64,000 nucleotides of DNA from Panulirus ornatus (GCF_036320965.1 NC_092262.1:7344572-7408571), one strand, 5' to 3'; positions 41,255 through 52,504 are shown, counted from the stretch's first letter. Program-made: numbers and translations. The notes: a model not told the origin generated them from the sequence alone.

Positions 41255-41617
41255 TCCAGGGATTACAAAATGACAACAGGTTAAAAAGACAGTTACTGCA
41301 TGTGCAACCATCAGCTGAACAAAAAGGGGTCTGCTCTCCGAGAGTGGGTTGCAAGCAGAATAGGAGCCATGGGACCCTTAGTGACACATTCTATATAATA
41401 AACCTACGAAAAGTTTAATTACATAGAAAGCCTATACCTATACTGCGAATCGGTTTTCAATGGGCCAGCTCTCAAGGAAATATTCCTTTACTTACAATCT
41501 GTGCAATTTCCCAGTTTGACTTGCTCCACAATGCACTTTTATGAATGACTGATGTTGCTGTATTCATCAAAACTATAAATTTTAATGATTTCCTATGTTA
41601 CCTATAAACTTATCTCT

Positions 41618-41832
41618 GGGGAAAGGGAGAAAGAATACTCCCCATGTGTTCTGTATGTATCACTGAAGGTGACTAAAAGGGATGGGAATGGAAGCTGGAA
41701 ATCCTCTCATCGTGTTTTTAATTTCCAAAAGAGGGAATAGAGAATGGGGCTACACGAGTTTTTTTCCCTTTAAGGCTTAGCATCTGTTTTTGAAGCTACC
41801 TCACTAATGCAATAAAAGGCAAATACGTATGG
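41618..41832 (+). mobile_element. Short LINE-related element (family 2), diverged copy
   Basis: CTCTGGGGAAAGGGAGAAAG, CCCCATGTGTTCTGTATG, GGTGACTAAAAGGGATGGGA and a terminal AAGCTACCTCACTAATGCAA follow the family order, with many substitutions. Confidence 0.7.
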
Positions 41833-43319
41833 TGGATGGGTTGGGGGGACCTGTTCCAGATACTGTATGATAATCTTGACCGCATTTTGGTTATGCAGAC
41901 AATGACAAAATTATGACAAAAGGACAAATATACTGCAGAACAGTACTAGGGTGATTAAAGGTACCTTACACCACCACAGTAAACCTGGGTTAAGGATTGT
42001 CTACATTAGTATCAAACTACTGTTTACGACTATTACCAATTTAAATGTCTTGAACACGGCAAATACATACAACCAAACACTACAAGTATACCATGCAACT
42101 TCTAGTCCATTAGTCCAACAGCTTGGAGGACCAGGCTATTATACATGTAATTTCTTATATCTAAGTATTTTTGATGGAAAATATATCATGAACTACAAAT
42201 ACAAACTAAGTATTCTACTGCAACACATTCTTCAAACAGGTATCTATGTATAAATTACAAGGGGTCTTACGCCATCCTCTAAATACTAATCTACGCAAAC
42301 TTTTATTGAAATCACATCAAATTTATATCAATTAGTGGTATTGCAATGATACAGTATATAATTGTAAATAATGGACAGGCTGCAAGGTGTGGCAGTAAGG
42401 CAATTACCATGGAGAATACTTGAAACAGTTTTGCTTAAACAAATCCGAGGGGTTATGACAACCAAAGGAACAAACTCAATGTGAATTTTTAAAGTAAGGC
42501 ACATTACAAGGCTTTTCACTATCAGATTCAATTCATTAATCAAACATAAACATCCCATATTAAAAAATACAAAACCAAATCGACACATGCATACGTACAT
42601 ATCAAGCATGTGCATGCATACATGAAAGGAAACAATCAATTATGTCACTACAAATACGGTAAAGTTAGCCAGCTCATAGTAACCACAAGAGACATTGGAG
42701 CAAAAGGACATACCATGATGATTTGTAAGACAACTGCTCGGGAAATGTGAAGAAAAATGTCTTCACAAACAGTTATATACGTGTAATAAACTATGCAAAG
42801 ATAAAGTGAATAGCCCCATGAATATACAGCTCCCCACCCATTTGCAAATATGAGGCTACAAACATTTATGTGTAATTACAATGACATATCCATACTCTTT
42901 CAACAGTGGAACATGAGTTTGATAACTGGGGGTGATATCTGCACTAGAAAAGGACCATGCTGAATCTACAATGGGACTGGTGAAAAAGTTGTAAAACAAA
43001 ATATAGTAATTACCATCTGGAAACAAATGATATGGAAAGTATGGTCTTCCTTTTGCTGTAATTTTATTTATGTTCAGTCATAACATGTAATATCAACAAG
43101 GTCCCTTTTTGGTATATACCTCAGCACAGGGCTAGAAAAATTTTCCTTTAAAAGTGCATGTATATAGAATTTCTAAATGTACATTTCATTTAGGACTGGA
43201 GGTCAAAATACTTTCTCTACTATTTTTGGCATATACAGTGGGTTGCAAGCTGTTTATTATAAGAGAAATATTACTTGTAGACAAAAAAATCACAGACACA
43301 CTGTAGAAAATAACAATTA
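41833..43319. other. No recognisable gene
   Basis: AT-rich. ORFs of 100-103 codons (41,951 plus strand; 42,639-42,328 minus strand) lack recognisable domains and have a low-complexity, noncoding-like composition. Confidence 0.5.
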
Positions 43320-43760
43320 TGTATAAATACAAGGGTGTCTTGAAATAGTTTGCACAAATGGTGGGGATGAGTAAGGACAGGATGAACAAGAGTGCATAAA
43401 ATGTCAAAAGTGGCAAGAACAAGGAAAAGATGGAAAACAAGGATGAGGGAAAAGGATGGAGTGAAAACTGCTTTAAAGATTTGGGGCCAGAATATACAGG
43501 AGGGTGCAAGGAATACAAGGAAAAGATCAGATATGAAACACATGGGATATGGGGAATAAAGTGCTCTTAGTGGGTTGAACCAGGGCATTTCAAGTGGTTG
43601 GGAGACCATGGAAAGGTCTTTGAAGCCTGGGTGTGGATAGGAGGATCTGGTTTCATTGCATTATACATGACAACTAGCATGCGGACGTCAGAAAATAATG
43701 CCATTTTTTCTTCTGTTCCTGGTGCTATCTCAGTGAAACAGGAAACGTATGATAGGGATT
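43320..43760 (+). mobile_element. Degraded LINE 3' remnant
   Basis: AAAAGGATGGAGTGAAAACT, GGCCAGAATATACAGGAGGG, GGTTGAACCAGGGCATTTCA, CCATGGAAAGGTCTTTGAAG and TTATACATGACAACTAGCAT follow the LINE C-terminal and 3'-UTR order. It has no open frame. Confidence 0.7.
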
Positions 43761-43834
43761 GTTTAGAAGATAGGACCTAATGAGCGAGAAACTCCCAACC
43801 TGTAAAGTAACATCAAGTGATTTGAAAAAAAGAG

Positions 43835-44285
43835 ACACCTGCTAAACCTAATAACCATGCTTTTACTCACATTTACTACCAACTTCCTCTTTTCACACCC
43901 TTTACCAAACTCAGTCACCAGCTCATGTATTTTCTCACTTGAATCTGCCATCAGTACTATGTTATCAGTAAACGGCAACTGACTTGATTCTCGGGCCTCT
44001 TTATCCCATAGGGACTGCATACTTACCCATATCTCCCTTGTCCCTTGCATTTACCTAACAAAACCACCCCCATTCATAAGCAAATCAAACAGCTATAGAT
44101 AGTGACATCACATAACTCTGCTGCTGACCAACTGTCCCTAGAACCAGCCACTCTCCATTCTTCCTGTTCATATACACATTTCTCACAGCTTCTAGTGGTC
44201 TTCCTGCCACACCATATCTTCATACAACCTTCCACAAGGAATGTCTATCAACCCTAGCATATGCTTTCTCCAGATCTAGAAAATT
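43835..44285 (-). mobile_element. Degraded LINE RT remnant (minus strand)
   Basis: The minus-strand frame 44,050-43,763 keeps SSQLPFTDNIVLMADSSEK (the degenerate LLFADDTALVAD region), ELVTEFGKGCEKRKLVVNV and SKSMVIRFSR. It continues to about 44,285 with a palm remnant. It lies next to, and opposite, the preceding LINE piece. Confidence 0.75.
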
Positions 44286-44860
44286 ATGCAGTGTGATAGC
44301 ATAGAAATATAATGTTTATAAAGCAAAAACACAAACAAAACAATGTATTAGCCCTCTCTTATGACAAGCTTTCATCACAGGTACTCATAAAAAGGCTGGC
44401 ACCATGGAATCAATAGACAGTCAACTCTTTAAAATGACCAAAGTCATGATATCAAATATTCAAATATGTTACATGAATTTTAAATGGGTTACTGAGGGGG
44501 GGGGGGGGATGTAGATTCCCAAGAGAGGTAACCAACAGCTATGAACAGTGATCCATGTGCAAATCTGCATCACTCATCTGGTCATCAGTTAATAAAAGGC
44601 TTCATAATATCTTAGCCTTCTTGGTCAAAGATGGTTAATTTTCCTAACTTTTCCAGGACATTTTCCTTCTTATTCTAATTTTCAGGGGATTTTTTTCCAT
44701 TTTCCGTGTTCAGTGGAGACACTGAGCAAGGCTTGAGAAAGCATTTGTAATGACTGAAGGAGGGGGCATGACTGTGTGAAAGAACTCCCTTGTCCTTCAG
44801 AAGGTTCACTTGTGAGCAGCCTGTTTAGAAGGGTTAGGGTGGACTTTTACTGAAAACAGA
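44286..44860. other. No recognisable gene
   Basis: AT-rich with a short G run at about 44,497-44,508. No repeat of the three families is recognised. Confidence 0.5.
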
Positions 44861-45562
44861 TTAAATTGCTGGTCAAGGATGAGATAACAATGGATGTAAA
44901 AATGTCAAATATACTAAAATATTACCATAATATGGAGAGAATGAGCAAGGAAAGATTGACAAAGAGGATATGTGTGCGAGAGGTGGAGGGAATGAGAAGT
45001 GAGAGACCAAATTGGAGGTGGAAGGACCATGAAAAAAATTTTGAGCGATCAGGACTTGAACATACAGGAGGGTGAAAGACATGCAAGGAAAAGCGTGAAT
45101 CGGAACGACGTGGTATACTGGAGTCAACGTGCTGTCAATGGATTGAACCAGGCCATGTGAAGCATCTGGGGTAAACCATGGAAATTTTATGAGGCCTGGA
45201 TGTGAAAAGGGAGCTGTGGTTTCAGTGCATTACACATGACGGCTAGAGACTGTGTGAACGAATGTGGCCTTTGTTGTCTTTTCCTAATGCTACCTCGCAC
45301 GGGGAGAGGGGATGCCATTTCATGTGTGGCGGGGTGGCAACAGGAATGGATGAAGGCAGCAAGTATGAATATGTACATGTGTATATATCTATATGTCTAT
45401 GAATATGCATGTATACATTAAAATGTATAGGTATGTATATGTGCACATGTGGGCATTTATGTATATACATGTGTATGAGGGTGGGTTGGGCCATTCTTTC
45501 GTCTGTTTCCTTGCGCTACCTCAATAATGCAAGAGACAGCGACAAAGTATAAAATAAAATAA
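44861..45562 (+). mobile_element. LINE copy E, 3' end (plus strand)
   Basis: It encodes a degenerate C-terminal segment (MERMSKERLTKRICVREVEG and RPNWRWKDHEK in the frame 44,866-45,075). A long 3' UTR follows (GGTATACTGGAGTCAACGTG, CATTACACATGACGGCTAGA, ATGGATGAAGGCAGCAAGTA, GGGTTGGGCCATTCTTTCGT). It ends in TTCCTTGCGCTACCTCAATA and GAGACAGCGACAAAGTATAA. This is the clearest long-3'-UTR variant of the family in the window. Confidence 0.85.
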
Positions 45563-45744
45563 TTACCTTCGTCATCTTCATATTCTGTAATCCTCGTCTT
45601 TCATACTAATGGTCCTACAGGTTTAAGGATCTGTATACAAAAATACTTTTTACATAAAATGCTGCTTGTTGTCACTATGATTATCATTTGAATGAGGTAA
45701 CACAAAGTACAAAGACTGAAATGAAAAACTACATACTGCCTACA

Positions 45745-45930
45745 TATTCCTTGGGTGTTGTAGGAGGCAACTAAGAGGGGCTGGAGCAGATAGCAGGACA
45801 CCCTCCCTTGATGCATTGCTTTCTAAAACATGAAACAGAGCAAAAAGCCAAGCGAGGAATTTCCCCTCTAAGGCTCTGTCATCAGTTCTTGACGCTACCT
45901 TACTAAAGCAGGAAATGGGAAATGTGTAAG
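45745..45930 (+). mobile_element. Short LINE-related element (family 2), diverged copy
   Basis: TTGTAGGAGGCAACTAAGAG, AGGAATTTCCCCTCTAAGGC, CATCAGTTCTTGACGCTACC and AAAGCAGGAAATGGG match the family order from the middle to the tail. The head is mostly lost. Confidence 0.65.
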
Positions 45931-46730
45931 TGGGGGAGGGGAGATATATTAAGTATAGTAGGGATGAGGGACAAATCAATTGGGAGGCAAGTTTGAATGG
46001 AGAAAAACTGGAGGAAAAGAAGTGTTTTAGATATCTGGGAGTGGATTTGGCATTGGATGGAACCATGGAAGCGGAAGTGAATCATAGGGTGGGGGAGGGG
46101 GCAAAAGTTTTGGGAGTGTTGAAAAATGTGTGGAAGTCAAGAATGTTATGTTGGAAAGCAAAAATGGGTATGTTTGAAGGAATAGTGGTTCCAACAATTT
46201 TATATGGTTGTGGGGCATGGGCTAAAGACAGAGTTGTGTGGAGGAGGGTGGATGTGTTGGAAACGTGATGTTTGAGGACAATATGTGGTGTGAGGTGGTT
46301 TGATCGAGTAAAAAAAGGGTGAGAGATGTGTGGTAATAAAGAGAGTGGTTGTGAGAGCAGAAGAGGGTGTTTTGAAATGGTTTGGTCACATGGAGAGAAT
46401 GGGTATGTATATATATATATATATATATATATACATACATACATAAAAAGAGTGCGGTTGAAAGAGCAGAAGGTGTATTGAAATGGTTTGGACACATGCA
46501 GAGAATGAGAGGAAAGACTGCCAAAGAGGATATACGTGTCAGAGGTGAAGGGAACAAGGGGAAGCAGTAGACCAAACTTGTGGTGGAAGGACTGAATGAA
46601 AAAGATTTTGAGTAATCGTGGCCTAACATACAGAAGGGTTAGAGGCATGCAAAGAATAGATTGACTCAGAACGATGTGGTATACCAGGGTCAATGTGCTG
46701 TCAATGGAATGAACCAGGGGATGTGAAGCA
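45931..46730 (+). mobile_element. LINE copy F, RT C-terminus to 3' region (plus strand)
   Basis: The frame 45,930-46,268 reads NWEASLNGEKLEEKKCFRY, GVDLALDGTMEAEVNHRVG and MFEGIVVPTILYGCGAW. An internal duplication of the GAGAGCAGAAG..GTGTATTGAAATGGTTTGG segment follows, with a (TA)n and (CATA)n stretch (46,406-46,445) between the two versions. The C-terminal part is broken by a stop (46,266) and by frameshifts. Confidence 0.8.
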
Positions 46731-46897
46731 CCATTTCCCATGTTAACAAGGTGGCGTTAAGAACACAGGACTGAGCCTAAGAGGGAATATCCTGAATTGG
46801 CCTCCTTCTCTATTCCCCATTTTGGAAAACTTAAAAATGGGAGGGAAGGATTTCCAGCCCCACACTCCCTCCCCTTTTAGTCGCCTCCTGTGACATC
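46731..46897 (-). mobile_element. Short LINE-related element (family 2), diverged copy
   Basis: In plus-strand reading: CATTTCCCATGTTAACAAGG, GGCGTTAAGAACACAGGACT, GGAAAACTTAAAAATGGGAG and CCTTTTAGTCGCCTCCTGTG. It is the same order as the 20,669 copy, lacking the outer head. Confidence 0.7.
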
Positions 46898-47439
46898 TGC
46901 AAGATGCAACAAGATGCAAAAATTCTTCATAAAGAAAAAACAAACTTCTGGTTTTCTATCCACACTGTCAAAAAATTAATGAAATTATAGCTAAACTGCA
47001 AGAAAATGTAACAGTTATGGCTAACAAAAAGCAACGCTCTCAGCACCTACCATTGGTTTCTCATTGTGACCTTTACCACTACTTTAGACTTTTTTGACGA
47101 ACCACAATTACTATTTCACTATCTACAGTGCAAGTATAAACATTTTTATTCAGCCTGGAATAAGATCCCTGTAAAAAGTTATGGCTTGAATTACTTTTTT
47201 CTATGACATTCTAAATCTTTGTGTGTTTGTTTACCATATTTCACACTTCAACTACATACATGTGGCAACTTGGACAAGTATCATGAAAAGTACTTCAACA
47301 CGAGTTAAGAGAGAAAACATATTATAGGATCTATTTACTACTGGATGAAACTGATAATGAGATGATGTGATGGTTATGAAGGAAAGTCCACCTATATTGT
47401 TAAAGATTACACCTAATCCTTAAACAAATGTTATAAGAC
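46898..47439. other. No recognisable gene; region past the Piezo 3' end
   Basis: AT-rich. Together with 47,446-47,555 it lies downstream of the Piezo stop codon on the minus strand and may hold part of its 3' UTR. A second AATAAA (minus strand) sits at about 47,145-47,150. Confidence 0.4.
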
Positions 47440-47445
47440 TTTATT
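47440..47445 (-). promoter_or_regulatory. Candidate polyadenylation signal for Piezo
   Basis: TTTATT on the plus strand is AATAAA on the minus strand, about 110 bp past the Piezo stop codon. In AT-rich DNA such hexamers occur by chance, so this is only a candidate. Confidence 0.4.
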
Positions 47446-47555
47446 TTCAAAGTAGTCATGTGATTATGTAAAACTTCTGAATCAAATAATCATTTTCAGG
47501 AATATTTTCAATAATTTCCTACCTTCACATTCTAACTGGACACTGACAATTCACT

Positions 47556-47723
47556 TTACTCCAACTGGGGATCTTCTTCTTCTTCAGGAGTTTCTTCCTC
47601 TGGTGGTCGAGTCCATTTTATCAGGGTTTCAGGTGAACGGAAAAGGAAGACCAACTTGGCAAAGAGATCTTCCTCTAACTCTAATTCACTGCTCTCCCGC
47701 ACCAAGTAAATGTCCATACAAAG
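47556..47723 (-). CDS. Piezo terminal exon: cytoplasmic C-terminal domain
   Basis: 168 nt including the TAA stop at 47,558-47,556, with acceptor TTTTCTTAACAG. It encodes [39 protein letters not shown], then an acidic tail [16 protein letters not shown]. The [27 protein letters not shown] block is the most conserved end of Piezo proteins. Vertebrate Piezos stop within a few residues of KWTR. Here about 16 extra, mostly acidic residues follow. Confidence 0.95.
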   Translation of the reverse strand, partial: LCMDIYLVRESSELELEEDLFAKLVFLFRSPETLIKWTRPPEEETPEEEEDPQLE

Positions 47724-47864
47724 CTGTTAAGAAAATTTGTCAGTTAATGTTTAGGCATATTATAACAATGTTCGATATAATTACAAAACTATATTTACTG
47801 CACAATCAGTACCAATCAGACTGGTATCATACCCCCAAAGTGAGAGAATTTGATATTGGGTGGG

Positions 47865-48150
47865 CAGGAGGTGTATCTATATCTCTGATGCCTGTTCCCA
47901 CCAGGAACTCCCTCAAGGGAGTGGCCACAACAATGGAGTCTCGATAACTAGTGAGCTCCAATGCCACTTTTTAGCCATTAGTGCCTCACCCTTAACATGC
48001 CACTGGCAAAGGGCAACTCTCGCACAGTGTTTGCAGAGGCTCCTACTTAATGTTCCTACTGACTAATTCTAGCTAATGCTCCTGCCTAAAGGTCCTACCT
48101 ACTACTACCTAATGCTCACACCTGTCTAGATGTTCCTAACCACTGCTCGC
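47865..48150 (+). repeat. Family-3 repeat in the last Piezo intron
   Basis: It starts CTCTGATGCCTGTTCCCACC and GGAACTCCCTCAAGGGAGTG, then CCTCACCCTTAACATGCCAC, then a CCTACCTA-rich part. It is 3'-truncated. It lies in the GC-AG intron and ends about 25 bp from the GC donor. Confidence 0.75.
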
Positions 48151-48173
48151 TATTGTATGTCATAACTGGTTTG

Positions 48174-48179
48174 ACTTGC
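48174..48179 (-). promoter_or_regulatory. Non-canonical GC 5' splice site
   Basis: On the minus strand the exon/intron junction reads TTGCAG|GCAAGT. This is the optimal context for a GC-AG donor: a perfect match to the U1 consensus except for the T-to-C change at +2. It joins in frame with the terminal exon at AACAG|CTT (47,723). Confidence 0.85.
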
Positions 48180-48300
48180 CTGCAAGATGCGGTCAACATT
48201 TGGTAAATCATCAAACATTATTTTCAATGCAGAGCCTGCAAAGTAGCCTCGAAGCATCTTGCCAGCCAACAGCACAAGCGTTGTATACATCCCTACAATC
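48180..48300 (-). CDS. Piezo exon: inner pore helix and start of the cytoplasmic C-terminus
   Basis: 121 nt. It follows the acceptor TTTGTTCAAG; one base completes Gly and 40 codons follow. It encodes IVGMYTTLVLLAGKMLRGYF, AGSALKIMFDDLPN and VDRILQ. The first part is the pore-lining inner helix and the second the C-terminal domain with the conserved IMF-(E/D)-(E/D)-LP-x-VDRIL motif. The 3' boundary is a GC donor (CAG|GCAAGT). A GT four bases further would shift the frame, so GC-AG splicing is required for the normal protein. Confidence 0.93.
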
Positions 48301-48369
48301 CTTGAACAAAGAAAAAATATATAAATATGTGATTTAAGAAAATATGCAATACATACATACAGCTCCCTA

Positions 48370-48786
48370 TCCATATCCAGGCCCCACAGACCTTTCCATG
48401 GTTTACCCCAGATGCTTCACATGCTCTGGTTCAGTCCAATGACGGCACATTGACCTGGGTATACCACATCATTTCAATTCACTATTCTTTGCACACCTCT
48501 CACCCTCTAGTATGTTCAGGTCCTGATCACTCAATCTTTTTCACTCCATCCTTCCACCTCCAATTTGGTCTACCCCTTCTTGTCCCCACCACCTTTGACA
48601 CATACATCCACTTTGTCAATCTTTCCTCACTTATTCTCTCCATATGTCCAAACCATTTCAACACACCCTCTTCTGCTCTCTCAACACACTTCTTATTTCC
48701 ACACATCTCTCTTACCCTTTCATTACTTACTCCATCAAACCATCTTACACTACATACTGTCCTCAAACATTTCATTTCCTTCAATT
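48370..48786 (-). mobile_element. LINE copy G, 3' part, in a Piezo intron
   Basis: Plus-strand reading GGTTTACCCCAGATGCTTCA, GGTATACCACATCATTTCAA and CCACCTCCAATTTGGTC. The minus-strand frame 48,784-48,527 holds KCLRTVCSVRWFDGVSNERV and GRPNWRWKDGVKK. It is in the same orientation as Piezo transcription. It lacks the tail. Confidence 0.85.
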
Positions 48787-49462
48787 AAAGAAGATATACC
48801 CATCTCTCCTCAATCATAGCAATTTCATTTTTTGACTCCAATATCCTTAAGATGTCAACTTATCATGTTTTGCTAAACTTCAACAAATGCTTCCATCAAG
48901 AGTTAAGATGACCTGATGTATACTAAGAGGAAACTGTGGGATTCAGTGTATCCCTGAATATCATTATATTCTTTTTAATGAAAATGATATTACCAGACCT
49001 TGGTTCAGAATCCCTCTAATATCTTATAGTCCTTCATGCCACATAGAAGTATCATTCTATCAGTGAACTCTGACATATAATGGAATTTCCAAAATGATCA
49101 GATGAAAATGTGCTAGGTATCTAATGCTTAAACATCAGAATCTCTCAATGAAAATGCAATGTTTCATAATAAAATGCGTTCCACCAGTATCTTAAAATGT
49201 GGGAAAACACTGTCTACCTGCTTTTTACAATTACCACTGGGACACGCTTTCATAGTTATGACATACTGATTCACAAGTGGTCTTTACCATAATGGTCTAA
49301 TATGGCACCTAAAGATAATTGTTTAAGAAAATTCTCTAATCCTGGCTGGCCATGGAGATTTATGCATCAAATGTCTGAACTGATTTACCAACAGATGACT
49401 GTCTGTATATCATTGAAGAAAAATGGAATAAACATAGGTAGAGGTAAAAACTGATAAATTAC
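48787..49462. other. Piezo intron, no other feature
   Basis: AT-rich. I see no repeat of the three families or additional exon. Confidence 0.6.
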
Positions 49463-49676
49463 CCGCCACCAGAGATGAAACTGAGACCCTTGGGGAATGC
49501 CTTGTCACTAAATGTGTATATGGTAAGGAAGTGACACTGTCTTCCTCGTGGTAACCAATTGAAGTAGTCATCTCCACAGTCTTCTTGCACCTCCCACCAC
49601 TCTTGTCTTGATGAAAGTAGCTCAAATCCATCAGATTGCAATGTAAACTTAAGATCCACAAAACCTTTCTTTTTAT
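49463..49676 (-). CDS. Piezo exon: end of the cap, entry to the inner helix
   Basis: 214 nt, with acceptor TTGTTGAACAG and donor GTAATT. It encodes KKKGFVDLKFTLQSDGFEL, SSRQEWWEVQEDCGDDYF, LPRGRQCHFLTIYTFSDKAF and PKGLSFISGG. EWWxxQ and FSDKxxPxxLxFxxG are the usual Piezo motifs just before the inner helix. Two cysteines (372 and 386 of this fragment) could pair in the cap, which is an inference. The exon ends with two bases of a Gly codon. Confidence 0.95.
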
Positions 49677-49829
49677 CTGTTCAACAAGGAAAAAATATAT
49701 TAGAATGAAGTGTTCACTAATCTGGAGATGAAAATTCCATGTTTTATTACAAAAGAATAAGTCGAGAAGTTGGCAAAGCAAAATAAAAAAAAAAAATATT
49801 TACAATTGCTGATGCTAAGGTATCCTAAC

Positions 49830-49976
49830 CTTCAAGTTGAGTGACATACTCAGCATGACCTTTATTGGTGACTTTAAGAAATTTTGGGAACAGACGTGGG
49901 ATGAGGAAAGGGTTCTCATTCAATTCCCCCTCTAAAATGCGCACCAACTTTTCACGGATGGGATTCCGTGTCGTGC
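49830..49976 (-). CDS. Piezo exon: extracellular cap, third part
   Basis: 147 nt, with acceptor CCCCTACAG and donor GTTAGG. Two bases complete the preceding codon, 48 codons follow, and one base goes to an Asp codon. It encodes TTRNPIREKLVRILEGELN, ENPFLIPRLFPKFLKVTNKG and HAEYVTQLE. The PRLFPKFLK segment corresponds to the conserved P-(Y/L)-(L/Y)-(F/Y)-P-K/Y patch of the cap. Confidence 0.9.
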
Positions 49977-50494
49977 CTGTAGGGGAAAATGAAAATCATA
50001 TATAATTAATGATCCTAATCAGGATCACTTGATTAAGTAATGACAATGTAGCCAAAGGTTATAGCAAGGCTAATGACTATGATAAAAATGATAAAAGACG
50101 AAACATGTTTTATCATCCCAAAGACACTCTCCAAGCTTTAAATGGTTAACTGAAGATGTTAGCACAAGGCTCTGTTTCTCCCAGCTCTTTAAAAGAAAAC
50201 CCCAGGCTCCCACTTTCAGCCAGCTCTTTTTAAAAGAAAACATCACATGGAAGGCTCTCCACAAAATGGATTATCACCAATTATTGCATACTTGCGGTTA
50301 AAACTTAATAAATTCAAATTGCTATCAATCTGACTAGTCCAATAAAGGATGGCAGGTTATTTCATCAATTATCTAATGAAGTACACACCTTAAGGATTGG
50401 TTGTTCATGAATATCAATGCATTACTGAATTCAGGGAGCAGTCATAAAAATCACCTACCTTCCTGCGACATTCTAGTTATAGTTTCAGTCAGTC
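49977..50494. other. Piezo intron, unassigned AT-rich sequence
   Basis: Short ORFs only. It has a small internal repeat (CCAGCTCTTTTAAAAGAAAA-like) near 50,180-50,240. Confidence 0.5.
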
Positions 50495-51110
50495 CCATCA
50501 ATCTAGCTACATATCTGCCACCTATTCCCTTTAGGAACTCCCTCAAGGGGGTAACCACAGCAAAACAGTCTCCATAACAGGTGAACTCCAGTGCCCCTTC
50601 TTGGGCCTTAGTGCCTAACCCTTAACATGCCACTGGTAGATGGCAACTAGTGGTGTTTTCTGAGGCTTATACTAATGTTCCTATCAACTAAATCTACCCG
50701 TTGTTCCCACCTCATGTTCCCAACTACTACTACTGCCTGATGCTGTCTAAAATTCCTACCAGCTACTTTCTATCTATTGCTCCTACAGTTTGCCAAAAAG
50801 CAGAACTAGTGCATAGCTTTCACTGCAGAAAAACTTAAGGTTAGGAAGAATGAGTTGTGCAAATTAACTGTAGTCAAGCATCATATGAAAAAAAAGGAGA
50901 GATTGTATGCTTAAGAACAAACCGCTAATGGTCCATGTGCGAGAGGGGCAGAAATAAAGACACCTACCTGGGTCAAAGTAGTGAAACTTAACAACCACTG
51001 AAGTGCTGGCTCATTATGCAACCATCACTAACCCTCCTAGTATGAAGGTGGGCAGTACCAGTAATTTTTCCCCCCTAGTCAGTGGCTGGATACCAACTAC
51101 TACCTACCTC
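50495..51110 (+). repeat. Family-3 repeat, near full length (~610 bp), in a Piezo intron
   Basis: In order: CCACCTATTCCCTTTAGGAA, CTCCCTCAAGGGGGTAACCA, CCTAACCCTTAACATGCCAC, a CCTAC/AATG-rich middle, GAAAAACTTAAGGTTAGGAA, GACACCTACCTGGGTCAAAG, TGAAGTGCTGGCTCATTATG and ATACCAACTACTACCTACC. No coding capacity, poly-A or inverted ends are visible. Its transposition class is unknown. Confidence 0.75.
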
Positions 51111-52504
51111 TATCAGTTCTTTATTACTCAATTTCAATTTCTTTCCAAGTTTGGTTCTCTTGCTCTCTCTGGCATTTTCTTTCATTAATCCCTTGACTGA
51201 AGTTACTAATATTTCGTGTACCCCAGTCAGCACTGTTCAATATATTAAATATATTTTTTGTCCCATTTGAAAGAGCTTTCTGGAATGAATGACACACAAT
51301 ATTGCAAAAACAATAACTTTGCAAGATGTGAAATGTTTTGGCTGGAACTATGTCACCTGTGCAATGTACACTTTTCTCATATCACTTATACCTCACAACC
51401 CAGTTGTCAATTTCAAAACATACATTTCATTATGTATATATACAAATCTACATACATTAGCTATATACATCTTTTTTCTATCGTCTTAGAAGTGCAAAAA
51501 CTATGATCTATCCTCCAAGGTTTTGTCATAGCTCTGGGCCAGCTGAATACAAAAAAATATGGGCACAGGGTATGGATATATTATTCAAATTGCCAGCAAC
51601 AGTTTTCAAACACTAAGTTATTCAGTGTACTTAAGATTTTCATATGCAGCATACCCTCATGCAAGTGTCATACATGCCCTGTATTGCATACAACTTATGA
51701 GAAGTTGATGGATAAATAACACAGTCTTTATTATCCACAGTTCCTTTTGTAAGTTTTCTTCTTCCCAGTCTCCTTGCAGAGTCTTTATACTTAAAGAATT
51801 CCTTTTGCAAATTTTCTTCTTCCCAGTCTCCTTGCAATGTGCTACCACAGCTTCCTTGTTTGGGGCTTGTGCTATCTGGGTTAGAGGGAGATGTGGTAAT
51901 CATTCCCTAACGCATTACCCTAATTGGTTATATTCCGCTCAGAAATATCTGATATCTATTACAGTCAGTGGTGTAACTGGAATGGAGAGGCAGAAGGGCA
52001 CTGAGCATGGAGGAGAGGATGTTGTCATAATTTCTCCATTCACCTCAACTTCTAAGTAGGAAAAAATGGTTGACTGAGTACTGCTTTATCTGAATGGCTT
52101 AAAATCTTGTATCAGTTTTTGGTATCCTAAGTAAGTTGTTTCACTTCTAGACTGCTATTGTTACCAGGATTATCTTGGTAATTTTCATCTGAAGATGCTA
52201 AGACAACACTCAGCAATATCAGTGGAGTCACAGCTCCCATAATCTAAGGCAGCTATCATTATAGCAAAACTCATCTAGGTTCATTACATGTTCACACACC
52301 AATTCAGCCTCAGTTCTATTAGTGGCCTTATTCACTCCAATGGGAGTAACAACATAATTTAAATCGAGGGATAAAGATATCCCACAACACTCAACACATC
52401 TGACAAGTTCAAAACAGTTTTACAAATATTTTAGATTTTCAGGTTCATTTAATCCCACCAAAATGGAGAGTAATTCATTGTACTATTATCATCACCATTA
52501 TCAT
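51111..52504. other. Piezo intron, unassigned
   Basis: Contains a local duplication of ~60 bp near 51,730-51,840 (TTTTCTTCTTCCCAGTCTCC twice). No exon-like frame. Confidence 0.5.

Noticed and set aside
41951..42253. 100-codon plus-strand ORF as a gene
   Set aside because: No domain, no coding-like composition and no splice-consistent neighbours.
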